Both the position numbers and the translations under genes were made by a program. From NCBI RefSeq assembly GCF_001650345.1, contig NZ_LVHF01000013.1:1-37319 (forward strand): a stretch of 37,319 bases of DNA, read 5' to 3'. The stretch comes from Photobacterium jeanii (lineage in GTDB: Bacteria; Pseudomonadota; Gammaproteobacteria; Enterobacterales; Vibrionaceae). Shown here in pieces: positions 1-7,959 of the stretch; position 1 is the stretch's first letter, and every line of letters starts with the position of its first letter. The notes below the pieces were generated by a model, which saw only the letters and a list, made by a program, of their open reading frames with translations, was not told the origin of the DNA and did not search any database.

Positions 1-77
1 GCGCTCGTAGCTCAGCTGGATAGAGTACCTGGCTACGAACCAGGCGGTCGGAGGTTCGAATCCTCCCGAGCGCGCCA
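1..77 (+). tRNA. tRNA-Arg(ACG), copy 1
   Basis: 77-nt cloverleaf with 7-bp acceptor stem GCGCTCG/CGAGCGC, anticodon loop CTACGAA (anticodon ACG), T-loop TTCGAAT and encoded CCA. A34 is normally deaminated to inosine so that the tRNA reads CGU, CGC and CGA. The window starts at its first base, so the array probably continues upstream; in E. coli the corresponding serV-argVYZQ cluster follows csrA. Confidence 0.97.
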
Positions 78-144
78 TTATATACAACAGCATGGATTAC
101 AAAGCTTTTTTGCTTTATAGTCGGTGTTTACGACAAGTTTCTGC

Positions 145-221
145 GCGCTCGTAGCTCAGCTGGATAGAGTACCTGGCTACGAACCAGGCGGTCGGAGGTT
201 CGAATCCTCCCGAGCGCGCCA
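145..221 (+). tRNA. tRNA-Arg(ACG), copy 2
   Basis: Same 77-nt sequence as copy 1, including CCA. It lies 67 nt after copy 1 and 11 nt before a tRNA-Ser. Copies 1 and 2 plus the Ser gene form a 369-bp unit that repeats at 370. Confidence 0.97.
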
Positions 222-232
222 TTAATTTGTGT

Positions 233-324
233 GGTGAGGTGGCCGAGAGGCTGAAGGCGCTCCCCTGCTAAGGGAGTATACGGTTTATCCCGTATCGAGG
301 GTTCGAATCCCTCCTTCACCGCCA
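233..324 (+). tRNA. tRNA-Ser(GCT), copy 1
   Basis: 92-nt class II tRNA with a long variable arm. The anticodon stem CTCCC/GGGAG encloses CTGCTAA, anticodon GCT, which reads AGC and AGU. CCA is encoded. It is equivalent to E. coli serV, which also neighbours tRNA-Arg(ACG) genes. Confidence 0.97.
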
Positions 325-369
325 TTCTTTCTTACTCAGGCGGTAAGTTTGACAGAATGAATACCCTGC

Positions 370-446
370 GCGCTCGTAGCTCAGCTGGATAGAGTACCTG
401 GCTACGAACCAGGCGGTCGGAGGTTCGAATCCTCCCGAGCGCGCCA
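370..446 (+). tRNA. tRNA-Arg(ACG), copy 3
   Basis: Identical to copy 1 and exactly 369 bp downstream of it. It is the first gene of the second Arg-Arg-Ser unit. Confidence 0.97.
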
Positions 447-513
447 TTATTTTCAACAGCATGGATTACAAAGCTTTTTTGCTTTATAGTCGGTGTTTAC
501 GACAAGTTTCTGC

Positions 514-590
514 GCGCTCGTAGCTCAGCTGGATAGAGTACCTGGCTACGAACCAGGCGGTCGGAGGTTCGAATCCTCCCGAGCGCGCCA
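514..590 (+). tRNA. tRNA-Arg(ACG), copy 4
   Basis: Identical to copy 2 and 369 bp downstream of it. The spacer before it is nearly the same as the one between copies 1 and 2. Confidence 0.97.
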
Positions 591-601
591 TTATTTTGAG
601 T

Positions 602-693
602 GGTGAGGTGGCCGAGAGGCTGAAGGCGCTCCCCTGCTAAGGGAGTATACGGTTTATCCCGTATCGAGGGTTCGAATCCCTCCTTCACCGCCA
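602..693 (+). tRNA. tRNA-Ser(GCT), copy 2
   Basis: Identical 92-nt tRNA-Ser, 369 bp after Ser copy 1 and 228 bp before Ser copy 3. It therefore belongs to both duplication units. Confidence 0.97.
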
Positions 694-741
694 TTATTTC
701 TCCTTCGCAAAGCAAGCACTTTGTCGGATCAGAAAGCCTGC

Positions 742-818
742 GCGTCCGTAGCTCAGCTGGATAGAGTACCTGGCTACGAACCAGGCGGTCGGAGGTTCGA
801 ATCCTCCCGAGCGCGCCA
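742..818 (+). tRNA. tRNA-Arg(ACG), copy 5, chimeric acceptor stem
   Basis: The anticodon, D and T arms match the other copies. The 5' acceptor strand is GCGTCCG, as in copy 6, but the 3' strand is CGAGCGC, as in all other copies. This leaves a U4-G69 wobble and a C5-A68 mismatch. It looks like the product of recombination or gene conversion between two tRNA-Arg types. Whether it is charged and used cannot be told from the sequence. Confidence 0.93.
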
Positions 819-829
819 TTATTTTGTGT

Positions 830-921
830 GGTGAGGTGGCCGAGAGGCTGAAGGCGCTCCCCTGCTAAGGGAGTATACGGTTTATCCCGTATCGAGGGTT
901 CGAATCCCTCCTTCACCGCCA
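830..921 (+). tRNA. tRNA-Ser(GCT), copy 3
   Basis: Identical 92-nt tRNA-Ser. Together with the following spacer and tRNA-Arg it repeats the preceding 228 bp (602-829). Confidence 0.97.
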
Positions 922-969
922 TTATTTCTCCTTCGCAAAGCAAGCACTTTGTCGGATCAGAAAGCCTGC

Positions 970-1046
970 GCGTCCGTAGCTCAGCTGGATAGAGTACCTG
1001 GCTACGAACCAGGCGGTCGGAGGTTCGAATCCTCCCGGACGCGCCA
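970..1046 (+). tRNA. tRNA-Arg(ACG), copy 6, GCGTCCG-type acceptor
   Basis: Only copy with a fully paired GCGTCCG/CGGACGC acceptor stem, closer to E. coli argV (GCATCCG/CGGATGC) than the other copies. It is probably the older form. Anticodon ACG, CCA encoded. Confidence 0.97.
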
Positions 1047-1122
1047 TTTTTCCAAAGTATCAATGGATTGTTACTTATAACCGGAACAGGAATACCTGTT
1101 GTCGGTGTTTAAAGATTTCTGC

Positions 1123-1199
1123 GCGCTCGTAGCTCAGCTGGATAGAGTACCTGGCTACGAACCAGGCGGTCGGAGGTTCGAATCCTCCCGAGCGCGCCA
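1123..1199 (+). tRNA. tRNA-Arg(ACG), copy 7
   Basis: Identical to copy 1. It is the first member of the 158-bp tandem series. The 76-nt spacer before it is unique and holds a small hairpin (AACAGG/CCTGTT, 1085-1100). Confidence 0.97.
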
Positions 1200-1280
1200 T
1201 TATCTTTGTTAATAGTCAGATTTACTTGATTGTTAATTAGCAGTGCCACTACTGCGCAGCAATGCAAAACAGTGATCAGC

Positions 1281-1357
1281 GCGCTCGTAGCTCAGCTGGA
1301 TAGAGTACCTGGCTACGAACCAGGCGGTCGGAGGTTCGAATCCTCCCGAGCGCGCCA
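1281..1357 (+). tRNA. tRNA-Arg(ACG), copy 8
   Basis: Identical 77-nt gene in the 158-bp tandem series, preceded by the standard 81-nt spacer. Confidence 0.97.
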
Positions 1358-1438
1358 TTATCTTTGTTAATAGTCAGATTTACTTGATTGTTAATTAGCA
1401 GTGCCACTACTGCGCAGCAATGCAAAACAGTGATCAGC

Positions 1439-1515
1439 GCGCTCGTAGCTCAGCTGGATAGAGTACCTGGCTACGAACCAGGCGGTCGGAGGTTCGAATC
1501 CTCCCGAGCGCGCCA
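1439..1515 (+). tRNA. tRNA-Arg(ACG), copy 9
   Basis: Identical 77-nt gene in the 158-bp tandem series. Its spacer is identical to the previous one. Confidence 0.97.
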
Positions 1516-1596
1516 TTATCTTTGTTAATAGTCAGATTTACTTGATTGTTAATTAGCAGTGCCACTACTGCGCAGCAATGCAAAACAGTGATCAGC

Positions 1597-1673
1597 GCGC
1601 TCGTAGCTCAGCTGGATAGAGTACCTGGCTACGAACCAGGCGGTCGGAGGTTCGAATCCTCCCGAGCGCGCCA
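1597..1673 (+). tRNA. tRNA-Arg(ACG), copy 10
   Basis: Identical 77-nt gene in the 158-bp tandem series. Its spacer is identical to the previous one. Confidence 0.97.
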
Positions 1674-1754
1674 TTATCTTTGTTAATAGTCAGATTTACT
1701 TGATTGTTAATTAGCAGTGCCACTACTGCGCAGCAATGCAAAACAGTGATCAGC

Positions 1755-1831
1755 GCGCTCGTAGCTCAGCTGGATAGAGTACCTGGCTACGAACCAGGCG
1801 GTCGGAGGTTCGAATCCTCCCGAGCGCGCCA
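1755..1831 (+). tRNA. tRNA-Arg(ACG), copy 11
   Basis: Identical 77-nt gene in the 158-bp tandem series. Its spacer is identical to the previous one. Confidence 0.97.
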
Positions 1832-1912
1832 TTATCTTTGTTAATAGTCAGATTTACTTGATTGTTAATTAGCAGTGCCACTACTGCGCAGCAATGCAAA
1901 ACAGTGATCAGC

Positions 1913-1989
1913 GCGCTCGTAGCTCAGCTGGATAGAGTACCTGGCTACGAACCAGGCGGTCGGAGGTTCGAATCCTCCCGAGCGCGCCA
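1913..1989 (+). tRNA. tRNA-Arg(ACG), copy 12
   Basis: Identical 77-nt gene in the 158-bp tandem series. The spacer before it is the last of five identical spacers. Confidence 0.97.
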
Positions 1990-2070
1990 TTATCTTTATT
2001 AATAGTCAGATTTACTTGATTGTTAATTAGCAGTGCCACTACTGCGCAGCAATGCAAAACAGTGATCAGC

Positions 2071-2147
2071 GCGCTCGTAGCTCAGCTGGATAGAGTACCT
2101 GGCTACGAACCAGGCGGTCGGAGGTTCGAATCCTCCCGAGCGCGCCA
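2071..2147 (+). tRNA. tRNA-Arg(ACG), copy 13
   Basis: Identical 77-nt gene. The preceding spacer differs from the standard one at a single base (G to A). Confidence 0.97.
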
Positions 2148-2228
2148 TTATTTTTATTAATAGTCAGATTTACTTGATTGTTAATTAGCAGTGCCACTAC
2201 TGCGCAGCAATGCAAAACAGTGATCAGC

Positions 2229-2305
2229 GCGCTCGTAGCTCAGCTGGATAGAGTACCTGGCTACGAACCAGGCGGTCGGAGGTTCGAATCCTCCCGAGCG
2301 CGCCA
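2229..2305 (+). tRNA. tRNA-Arg(ACG), copy 14
   Basis: Identical 77-nt gene. The preceding spacer carries two changes from the standard spacer. Confidence 0.97.
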
Positions 2306-2386
2306 TTATTTTGATGAATAATCAGATTAATTTGATTGTTGATCAGCAGTGCCACTACTGCGCAGCAATGCAAAACGGTGATCAGC

Positions 2387-2463
2387 GCGCTCGTAGCTCA
2401 GCTGGATAGAGTACCTGGCTACGAACCAGGCGGTCGGAGGTTCGAATCCTCCCGAGCGCGCCA
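2387..2463 (+). tRNA. tRNA-Arg(ACG), copy 15, last of array
   Basis: Identical 77-nt gene. The preceding spacer is the same length but has about ten substitutions, making it the most diverged. A rho-independent terminator follows 8 nt after the CCA, so this is the 3' end of the tRNA operon. Confidence 0.97.
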
Positions 2464-2470
2464 TTATTTA

Positions 2471-2497
2471 AAAGCTCAGCTTCGGCTGGGCTTTTTT
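2471..2497 (+). terminator. Terminator of the tRNA array
   Basis: Stem AAGCTCAGC/GCTGGGCTT (one G-U pair) with a TTCG tetraloop, followed by six T. It directly follows the last tRNA. Confidence 0.92.
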
Positions 2498-3123
2498 CGT
2501 TTCTGATACCTGCTATTTTCTCTTCTCTTTTATTTTTTATCTTCAGCCTTTCAGCTAAGACCAAACACGATAAATGTGTGTTCTCTCCCAGTTTGTAAAC
2601 TTTTTTGCTTAAAGCACCATAGTTGTATTTCAAGTTGCTGTTGTTCATTCGCTTAATTCAGATGTGGGGGCGGAAAAGTGCTGTTATTTCATGGTGCTTT
2701 GTAGCGAATGTAGCTTGAGTCACTATGCGATTGTGCGGTATTCGCGAGCCGGTACTGTGCACAAGAGACAATTTTGCTGTGAGTCTCTGGTTTGCAACAT
2801 CGTTGTGAGTGACGATGGCTTCGGGTGTTATTTATGGTTCGTCATTAGGGTTACGCTAACGTAAAGGTTAATTATGTGGCTTGATACTGCATTTCTGTAG
2901 TGACTTGATTACTCAAGAGTTAATTTGCGAGACGGCGGTATTGAAGATTTATCTGGTAGTGAATTGTGCCGTGAAAAGTCCGATGTTTTGTGAACTCAAC
3001 AGCAATTTTTATCAAGTGTGGTGAATTAATACATTTTGGTTGTTCTTTTGTTAATCAATTTGACTTGTTTTTATCTGCCGTGGTACTTGTTAATCGCCAG
3101 TCACATAATGAAAGGAAGCAATA
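2498..3123. other. 626-bp intergenic region before oadG
   Basis: No convincing gene. A 66-codon plus-strand frame at 2664-2864 is Cys-rich and lacks a good start context or family resemblance; I regard it as chance. The oadGAB promoter must lie here or further upstream. A TTGACT at 3060-3065 could be a -35 box, but no good -10 follows at normal spacing. The oadG ribosome binding site AAAGGA is at 3111-3116. Confidence 0.6.
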
Positions 3124-3384
3124 ATGACTGATTTAGGTAGCGTGCTAATGGATGCCGCTACCATCATGGTTACCGGCATGGTGGTGGTGTTTGTTTTTCT
3201 TAGCATCCTTATTTTTCTTGTTCAGCTCTTAGCCAAAATAGCCCCGCCAGATCCGGAGTCGGCAGCCGTAACGACAACGGTGGCAACGCCAGCCAAGGTC
3301 GATACGTCACTGCAAGGGGGTAAACCTGAGGTTATTGCTGCCATATCTGCGGCAGTGACTCAATACCGTCAGCGCAGAGCTTGA
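3124..3384 (+). CDS. oadG: Oxaloacetate decarboxylase gamma subunit
   Basis: 86-residue small membrane subunit of the Na+-translocating oxaloacetate decarboxylase. One transmembrane helix lies at about residues 12-37, rich in Val, Met and Phe. It is followed by an Ala/Thr/Pro linker and a short basic C-terminus. In this family gamma anchors the alpha subunit to beta and assembles the complex at the inner membrane. AAAGGA ends 7 nt before the ATG. It is first in the order oadG-oadA-oadB, as in other oad operons; the gap to oadA is 40 nt. Family members are short and poorly conserved, so the assignment rests on the hydrophobic profile plus operon position. Confidence 0.9.
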   Translation: MTDLGSVLMDAATIMVTGMVVVFVFLSILIFLVQLLAKIAPPDPESAAVTTTVATPAKVDTSLQGGKPEVIAAISAAVTQYRQRRA

Positions 3385-3424
3385 ATTAGTTAGGACAGGT
3401 TTAATAGACAAGGAGTGTGTGAGC

Positions 3425-5227
3425 ATGTCTAAACCATTAGCGATCACTGACGTCGTTCTACGCGACGCTCATCAATCTTTATTTGCCACCCGTCTTCGCC
3501 TTGAAGATATGTTACCGATTGCCGAGCAACTCGATAATCTCGGTTATTGGTCTTTGGAAACTTGGGGTGGGGCAACCTTCGATGCCTGTATTCGTTATCT
3601 TGGTGAAGATCCGTGGCAACGTCTACGCGCATTAAAGCAAGCAATGCCAAAAACACCGATGCAGATGCTGCTTCGAGGTCAGAATTTATTAGGTTATCGC
3701 CATTATGGTGACGATGTGGTGGAAGCTTTTGTCGAGCGTGCGCACCGTAATGGCATGGATGTATTCCGTATTTTTGATGCGATGAACGATGTTCGTAACT
3801 TTGAAAAAGCGGTCAAAGCCACGGTCGATGTGGGCGCACATGCCCAAGGGACCATTTCTTATACCACAAGCCCTGTACATACCCTTGATACTTGGGTTGA
3901 TCTTGCCAAGCAATTGGAAGATTTAGGGTGCCATTCGATCTGTATTAAAGATATGTCTGGGCTACTTAAGCCTTATGAAGCCGAACTGTTGGTGTCGCGG
4001 ATCAAAGCTTCGTGTGATGTGCCATTGGCGTTGCATTGCCATGCGACGACTGGGCTTTCAACAGCAACGGCCGTGAAAGCGGTAGAAGCGGGGCTCGATA
4101 TTTTAGATACCGCAGTGTCGTCGATGAGCCAAACCTATGGCCATACTCCGACTGAAACCGTGATTGCGATGCTTGAGGGTACCGAGCGTGATACCCAGTT
4201 AAAACTCGACCAGTTAGAGCCTATTGCTGCCTATTTCCGTGATGTTCGAAAAAAGTACGCCAAATTTGAGGGCAGTCTCAAAGGGGTTGATGCTCGTATT
4301 TTGTTAGCGCAAGTACCCGGCGGCATGCTGACCAATATGGAGAGCCAGCTTAAAGAGCAAGGGGCAGCTGATCGTTTTGATGAGGTATTGGCAGAGATCC
4401 CACGCGTGCGTGAAGATCTCGGTTATATCCCACTGGTAACGCCAACATCGCAAATTGTGGGGACTCAGGCGGTACTTAATGTCTTAACTGGCGAGCGCTA
4501 TAAAAGTATCAGTAAAGAAACCGCTGGCGTCCTTAAAGGTGAATACGGAAAAACGCCTGCGGCGGTGAATGCCGAGCTGCAAGCTAAGGTGTTGGCTGGT
4601 GCTGAGCCTATTACTTGTCGCCCTGCTGATTTGATCGACGATGAGCTGGCATCTTTAACCGAGGAGTTGATCGTTAAAGCCGAGGCAGAGAATATTTCGT
4701 TAGCGAGTGAGCAAGTTGATGATGTATTAACTTACGCGTTATTCCCCCAAGTTGGGCTTAACTTCCTTAAAAACCGCGATAACCCTGCCGCTTTTGAACC
4801 TGCGCCAACCGCCGATGAGCTAGTGTCATCGCCAGCGGTCGTCCCAGCCAAGAGTGCACAAGCTACGAATGGCACTGGTGGCGTGGAAAGTTATAGCGTG
4901 AAAGTGAATGGTCAGGTGTATGAGGTTGAGGTAGGACCGAGTGGTGAACTGACTTCAGCGGTACCAGCATCTTCTGCGCAAACAGCAACGGAAGCGCCGT
5001 CAGCTGCGAGTGTGGGGGAAGCCATTGCCGCACCGCTCGCGGGCAATATCTTTAAGATCAATGTTCAGCCGGGTCATCAAGTGTCGGAAGGTGATGTGTT
5101 AGTGATTTTGGAAGCCATGAAAATGGAGACCGAAGTGCGCGCAGTACGAGGTGGCGTGATCCAAGCGCTGCATGTCAAAGAGGGCGATTCGGTAGCGGTA
5201 GGCTCACCGATCTTGAGCTTAGCGTAA
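3425..5227 (+). CDS. oadA: Oxaloacetate decarboxylase alpha subunit, biotin-containing
   Basis: 600 residues from the ATG at 3425. I prefer this to the GTG at 3419 because AAGGAG (3410-3415) is 9 nt from the ATG but only 3 nt from the GTG. Soluble carboxyltransferase subunit: transfers the carboxyl group of oxaloacetate to biotin, releasing pyruvate. An HMGL-like TIM barrel comes first, with Asp14 (motif LRDAHQS), Lys175 (motif IKDMSG, the carbamylated lysine of the family) and metal-binding His204 and His206 (HCHATTG). Next is the conserved PYC/OadA domain. An Ala/Pro-rich linker (about 440-520) leads to the biotinyl domain with EAMKMET, biotinylated Lys566, 34 residues from the C-terminus. 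oadB follows 10 nt after the stop. A complete, ordinary member of the family. Confidence 0.97.
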   Translation: MSKPLAITDVVLRDAHQSLFATRLRLEDMLPIAEQLDNLGYWSLETWGGATFDACIRYLGEDPWQRLRALKQAMPKTPMQMLLRGQNLLGYRHYGDDVVEAFVERAHRNGMDVFRIFDAMNDVRNFEKAVKATVDVGAHAQGTISYTTSPVHTLDTWVDLAKQLEDLGCHSICIKDMSGLLKPYEAELLVSRIKASCDVPLALHCHATTGLSTATAVKAVEAGLDILDTAVSSMSQTYGHTPTETVIAMLEGTERDTQLKLDQLEPIAAYFRDVRKKYAKFEGSLKGVDARILLAQVPGGMLTNMESQLKEQGAADRFDEVLAEIPRVREDLGYIPLVTPTSQIVGTQAVLNVLTGERYKSISKETAGVLKGEYGKTPAAVNAELQAKVLAGAEPITCRPADLIDDELASLTEELIVKAEAENISLASEQVDDVLTYALFPQVGLNFLKNRDNPAAFEPAPTADELVSSPAVVPAKSAQATNGTGGVESYSVKVNGQVYEVEVGPSGELTSAVPASSAQTATEAPSAASVGEAIAAPLAGNIFKINVQPGHQVSEGDVLVILEAMKMETEVRAVRGGVIQALHVKEGDSVAVGSPILSLA

Positions 5228-5237
5228 GAGGTATACC

Positions 5238-6371
5238 ATGGATGGTTTATTGAAACTTTGGTCGGAGACCGGCATCGCCAACTTTGAATTTGGGCAAATT
5301 GTGATGATGTTGGTGGGCTTCGGCTTACTGTTTTTGGCAATTCGTAAAGGGTTTGAACCTTTGCTGCTGTTGCCGATTGGCTTTGGAGCAATTCTTGCCA
5401 ATATTCCCAACGCAGGTTTTACCGAAGAAGGTGGCTTGCTGTACTACATCTACCATGTCGGGATCGAAACAGGGATCTTCCCGTTATTGATCTTCATGGG
5501 GGTCGGTGCGATGACTGACTTCGGGGCGCTGATCGCTAACCCCAAAACCCTGTTATTAGGGGCTGCAGCACAGTTTGGGATCTTCTTTACTTTGTTTGGT
5601 GCGATTTTGCTGAACCTAGTACCGGGGATTGAGTTCACCATGGCAGATGCTTCGTCGATTGCCATTATTGGCGGTGCGGATGGTCCGACGGCCATCTTCT
5701 TAGCGAGTCGCTTATCACCGGATTTGCTTGGGGCGATTGCGGTTGCCGCCTACAGTTATATGGCGCTGGTCCCTATTATTCAGCCGCCTATCATGAAGGC
5801 GTTAACCTCACCGCAAGAGCGTAAGATCCAGATGAAGCAACTGCGTCATGTTAGCCAAGCGGAGAAGATTTTGTTCCCATTGGCAGTGTTGATGATGACG
5901 GTATTCTTCTTACCCTCGGCAACACCGCTGGTCGGCATGTTCTGCCTTGGTAATTTGATGCGTGAATCTGGAGTGGTCGAGCGCTTGTCGAATACGGTTC
6001 AAAATGAACTGATCAATATTGTCACCATCATGCTAGGGCTTGGTGTTGGCTCGAAACTCGAAGCTGATCAGTTCCTGCAGCTTGAAACTTTAGGGATCTT
6101 GTTACTCGGTGCGGTAGCGTTCAGTGTTGGTACTGGCGGCGGTGTATTAATGGCGAAGCTACTTAACCGCTTTAGCAAAGAAGACATTAATCCGCTTATC
6201 GGGGCTGCTGGCGTATCGGCAGTGCCAATGGCTGCACGAGTGGTGAACAAGGTCGGGCTTGAAGCCAATCCGCAAAATTTCTTATTGATGCATGCGATGG
6301 GACCAAACGTGGCAGGGGTATTAGGTTCGGCAGTTGCGGCGGGTATTTTATTGGCGTTGGTGAGCCCTTAA
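5238..6371 (+). CDS. oadB: Oxaloacetate decarboxylase beta subunit, Na+ pump
   Basis: 377-residue polytopic inner-membrane protein. It decarboxylates carboxybiotin on OadA and couples this to Na+ export. The signature [15 protein letters not shown] carries Asp148, equivalent to the essential Asp203 of the longer Klebsiella protein. The C-terminal [15 protein letters not shown] is also typical. About nine or more hydrophobic segments are visible. The length fits the shorter Vibrio-type beta subunits. It is the last gene of oadGAB and is followed by a strong terminator. With no citrate lyase or citrate carrier genes next to it, the complex may serve general oxaloacetate/pyruvate balance and Na+ pumping; this last point is inference. 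Confidence 0.97.
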   Translation: MDGLLKLWSETGIANFEFGQIVMMLVGFGLLFLAIRKGFEPLLLLPIGFGAILANIPNAGFTEEGGLLYYIYHVGIETGIFPLLIFMGVGAMTDFGALIANPKTLLLGAAAQFGIFFTLFGAILLNLVPGIEFTMADASSIAIIGGADGPTAIFLASRLSPDLLGAIAVAAYSYMALVPIIQPPIMKALTSPQERKIQMKQLRHVSQAEKILFPLAVLMMTVFFLPSATPLVGMFCLGNLMRESGVVERLSNTVQNELINIVTIMLGLGVGSKLEADQFLQLETLGILLLGAVAFSVGTGGGVLMAKLLNRFSKEDINPLIGAAGVSAVPMAARVVNKVGLEANPQNFLLMHAMGPNVAGVLGSAVAAGILLALVSP

Positions 6372-6416
6372 TTAGCCTCTAACGCGGGGATTGCAGCAAT
6401 AAATTAAACCAATTAA

Positions 6417-6447
6417 AACGGGTAGCGATAAGCTGCCCGTTTTTTTT
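6417..6447 (+). terminator. Terminator of oadGAB
   Basis: Ten-base-pair stem AACGGGTAGC/GCTGCCCGTT with loop GATAA and an eight-T tail. Confidence 0.92.
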
Positions 6448-6515
6448 ATGCCATGAGTTAGGTATAACTGAACCTCATAACAAAACGCATCAGTAAGCCT
6501 GATAAGGAAACCACC

Positions 6516-7517
6516 ATGGCGACAGACACTTCAGCGTTCAACTCTGCACATTTAGAACCGCCTACACATACTCAGCAACTCGCTATCACGGCTTTTGGCG
6601 AGGCGAAAACATTGGCACTGCAAACTCAACCTATTCCTAAGATGACGTCACAGCAAGTGCTGGTGGCGGTCAATTTTGCTGGGGTGAATCCCATTGATGC
6701 TAAAACGCGAGCAGGTCTTGGTTGGGCGGCGCAGCAGAACAAAGATAATTTACCTTGGGTGCCGGGGTATGACATTGCAGGGCAAGTGGTAGCCATTGGT
6801 GAGCAAGTGACTGAGTTCGCAATTGGCGATCGCGTCAGTGGTTTTATCGGCTTTCCTCTGCAAGGAGGTGGTTACAGTCAGTATGTGGTTGCGGAGCAGC
6901 AAGCGCTGAGTCATGTACCTGACAATGTCACTCTAGAAACGGCAGCGGCTTTACCGCTAGCGGGGCAAACTGCGTGGCAAGCGTTAGAGAAAGTGAAAGT
7001 AAAAGCGGGTGAGCGGGTCTTGATCTTGGCGGGAGCTGGTGGAGTCGGTCATTTGGCAATTCAGCTAGCTACTGCGAAGCAAGCGCAAGTGATTGCGACG
7101 GCTTCTCAAGCGAACTTGGCATTTTTAACCGAGCTTGGTGCCCATGCGGTCGATTACCATCAAGGCGCTTTGGTTGATCTGATTGAGCCGGTGGATGTGC
7201 TGATTGATTTGATGGGCAGTGAGGTTGGCATTGCAGCGCTAGAGTGCGTCAAAGCCGGTGGGCGTGTAGTGACGATCCCAACGATCACGGCTGATCTTGT
7301 TTGCCAGCGAGCGGAAGCATTAGGCTTATCAGCTTGCGGGATCTTGGTGTCGCCGAGCGTCGTTCAAAATAACGCTATGCTTGAGAGGGTAGCCCTAGGT
7401 CAGCTTCAGGTTGAAATTGCCCAAAGCTTCCCTTTGAGCCAAGGTGTTCAAGCGCATCAGCAAATTGAGTCAGGGCGAACTCGCGGTAAAGTTCTGTTGG
7501 CGGTTTCGGCGCCATGA
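6516..7517 (+). CDS. MDR-family NAD(P)-dependent oxidoreductase
   Basis: 333 residues. Medium-chain dehydrogenase/reductase of the quinone-oxidoreductase type. The N-terminal GroES-like fold includes VNFAGVNPIDAKTR and VPGYDIAGQV. The Rossmann domain has the glycine motif AGAGGVG at 172-178. I see no clustered cysteines for structural zinc and no catalytic zinc ligands, so it is probably a zinc-free NADPH:quinone or enone reductase; the substrate cannot be read from the sequence. The start has AAGGA 7 nt upstream. The stop overlaps the yqaA start (ATGA), so the two are translationally coupled. It begins about 70 nt after the oad terminator and is likely the first gene of a unit running to the M16 protease. 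Confidence 0.88.
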   Translation: MATDTSAFNSAHLEPPTHTQQLAITAFGEAKTLALQTQPIPKMTSQQVLVAVNFAGVNPIDAKTRAGLGWAAQQNKDNLPWVPGYDIAGQVVAIGEQVTEFAIGDRVSGFIGFPLQGGGYSQYVVAEQQALSHVPDNVTLETAAALPLAGQTAWQALEKVKVKAGERVLILAGAGGVGHLAIQLATAKQAQVIATASQANLAFLTELGAHAVDYHQGALVDLIEPVDVLIDLMGSEVGIAALECVKAGGRVVTIPTITADLVCQRAEALGLSACGILVSPSVVQNNAMLERVALGQLQVEIAQSFPLSQGVQAHQQIESGRTRGKVLLAVSAP

Positions 7518-7948
7518 TCGATACGTTAGTCAGTGGCGAGTCAGCGCTATGGGTTTTATTTTCTACGGGATTTCTTAGTGCGACCTTGCTACCTGGGGGC
7601 TCGGAAGCCAATTTGATCGCGACTTTAAAATTGGGCGATAACCCGATTGGATTAGTGATTTTGGTGGCAACTTTGGGGAACACCTTAGGCGGTATGACCA
7701 ATTATTGGTTAGGTCGGCTACTTCCAGATAAAACTTCTGATGAAAAACAGGGTCATAGAGCATTATTATGGCTGAAAAAATACGGCTACTGGTCTTTGTT
7801 TTTCAGTTGGTTGCCGATTATCGGTGATCCACTTTGCTTAGCTGCAGGTTGGTTGCGTATGCACCACTGGCTAAGCTTTCTCATCATCATGATAGGTAAA
7901 GCCTTGCGCTATACCTTACTAGCCCTTGTTGTGGTTGGTTTTTTATAA
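7514..7948 (+). CDS. yqaA: YqaA family inner-membrane protein
   Basis: 144 residues, DedA/VTT-related small membrane protein. The conserved core has FLSATLLPGGSEANL near residues 20-34 and the central GNTLGGMTNYWLGR (about 56-69). The C-terminal half has SWLPIIGDPLCLAAGWLRM, typical of YqaA. Several hydrophobic helices. The cellular role of YqaA is not established; related DedA proteins act in lipid flipping and envelope homeostasis. In E. coli yqaA also lies between gshA and the argVYZQ tRNA cluster, so position supports the name. It overlaps the upstream oxidoreductase gene by 4 nt and abuts the protease gene. Confidence 0.9.
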   Translation: MIDTLVSGESALWVLFSTGFLSATLLPGGSEANLIATLKLGDNPIGLVILVATLGNTLGGMTNYWLGRLLPDKTSDEKQGHRALLWLKKYGYWSLFFSWLPIIGDPLCLAAGWLRMHHWLSFLIIMIGKALRYTLLALVVVGFL

Positions 7949-7959
7949 GGATGTCTTTT

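Larger units (their letters stand above)
1123..2463 (+). repeat. 158-bp tandem repeat (tRNA-Arg + 81-nt spacer)
   Basis: Nine tRNA-Arg copies start at 1123 and then every 158 bp up to 2387. The 81-nt spacers contain a conserved segment able to fold as GCAGT/ACTGC. Five spacers (between copies 7 and 12) are identical; divergence grows towards the 3' end. Upstream lie two further tandem duplications, with periods of 369 bp (1-369 and 370-738, the last part diverged) and 228 bp (602-829 and 830-1057). Confidence 0.95.

Noticed and set aside
128..1063. Minus-strand ORFs of 65, 188 and 88 codons across the tRNA array
   Set aside because: They are antisense to tRNA genes and repeat with the tRNA cassettes; these are well-known false proteins (GRIRTSDRLVRSQVLYPAEL type).
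1123..2463. Regular repeats resembling a CRISPR array
   Set aside because: The repeated unit is a complete tRNA gene with a conserved, not variable, spacer; no cas genes are near.
2664..2864. 66-codon Cys-rich plus-strand ORF
   Set aside because: No ribosome binding site, odd composition and no recognisable family.
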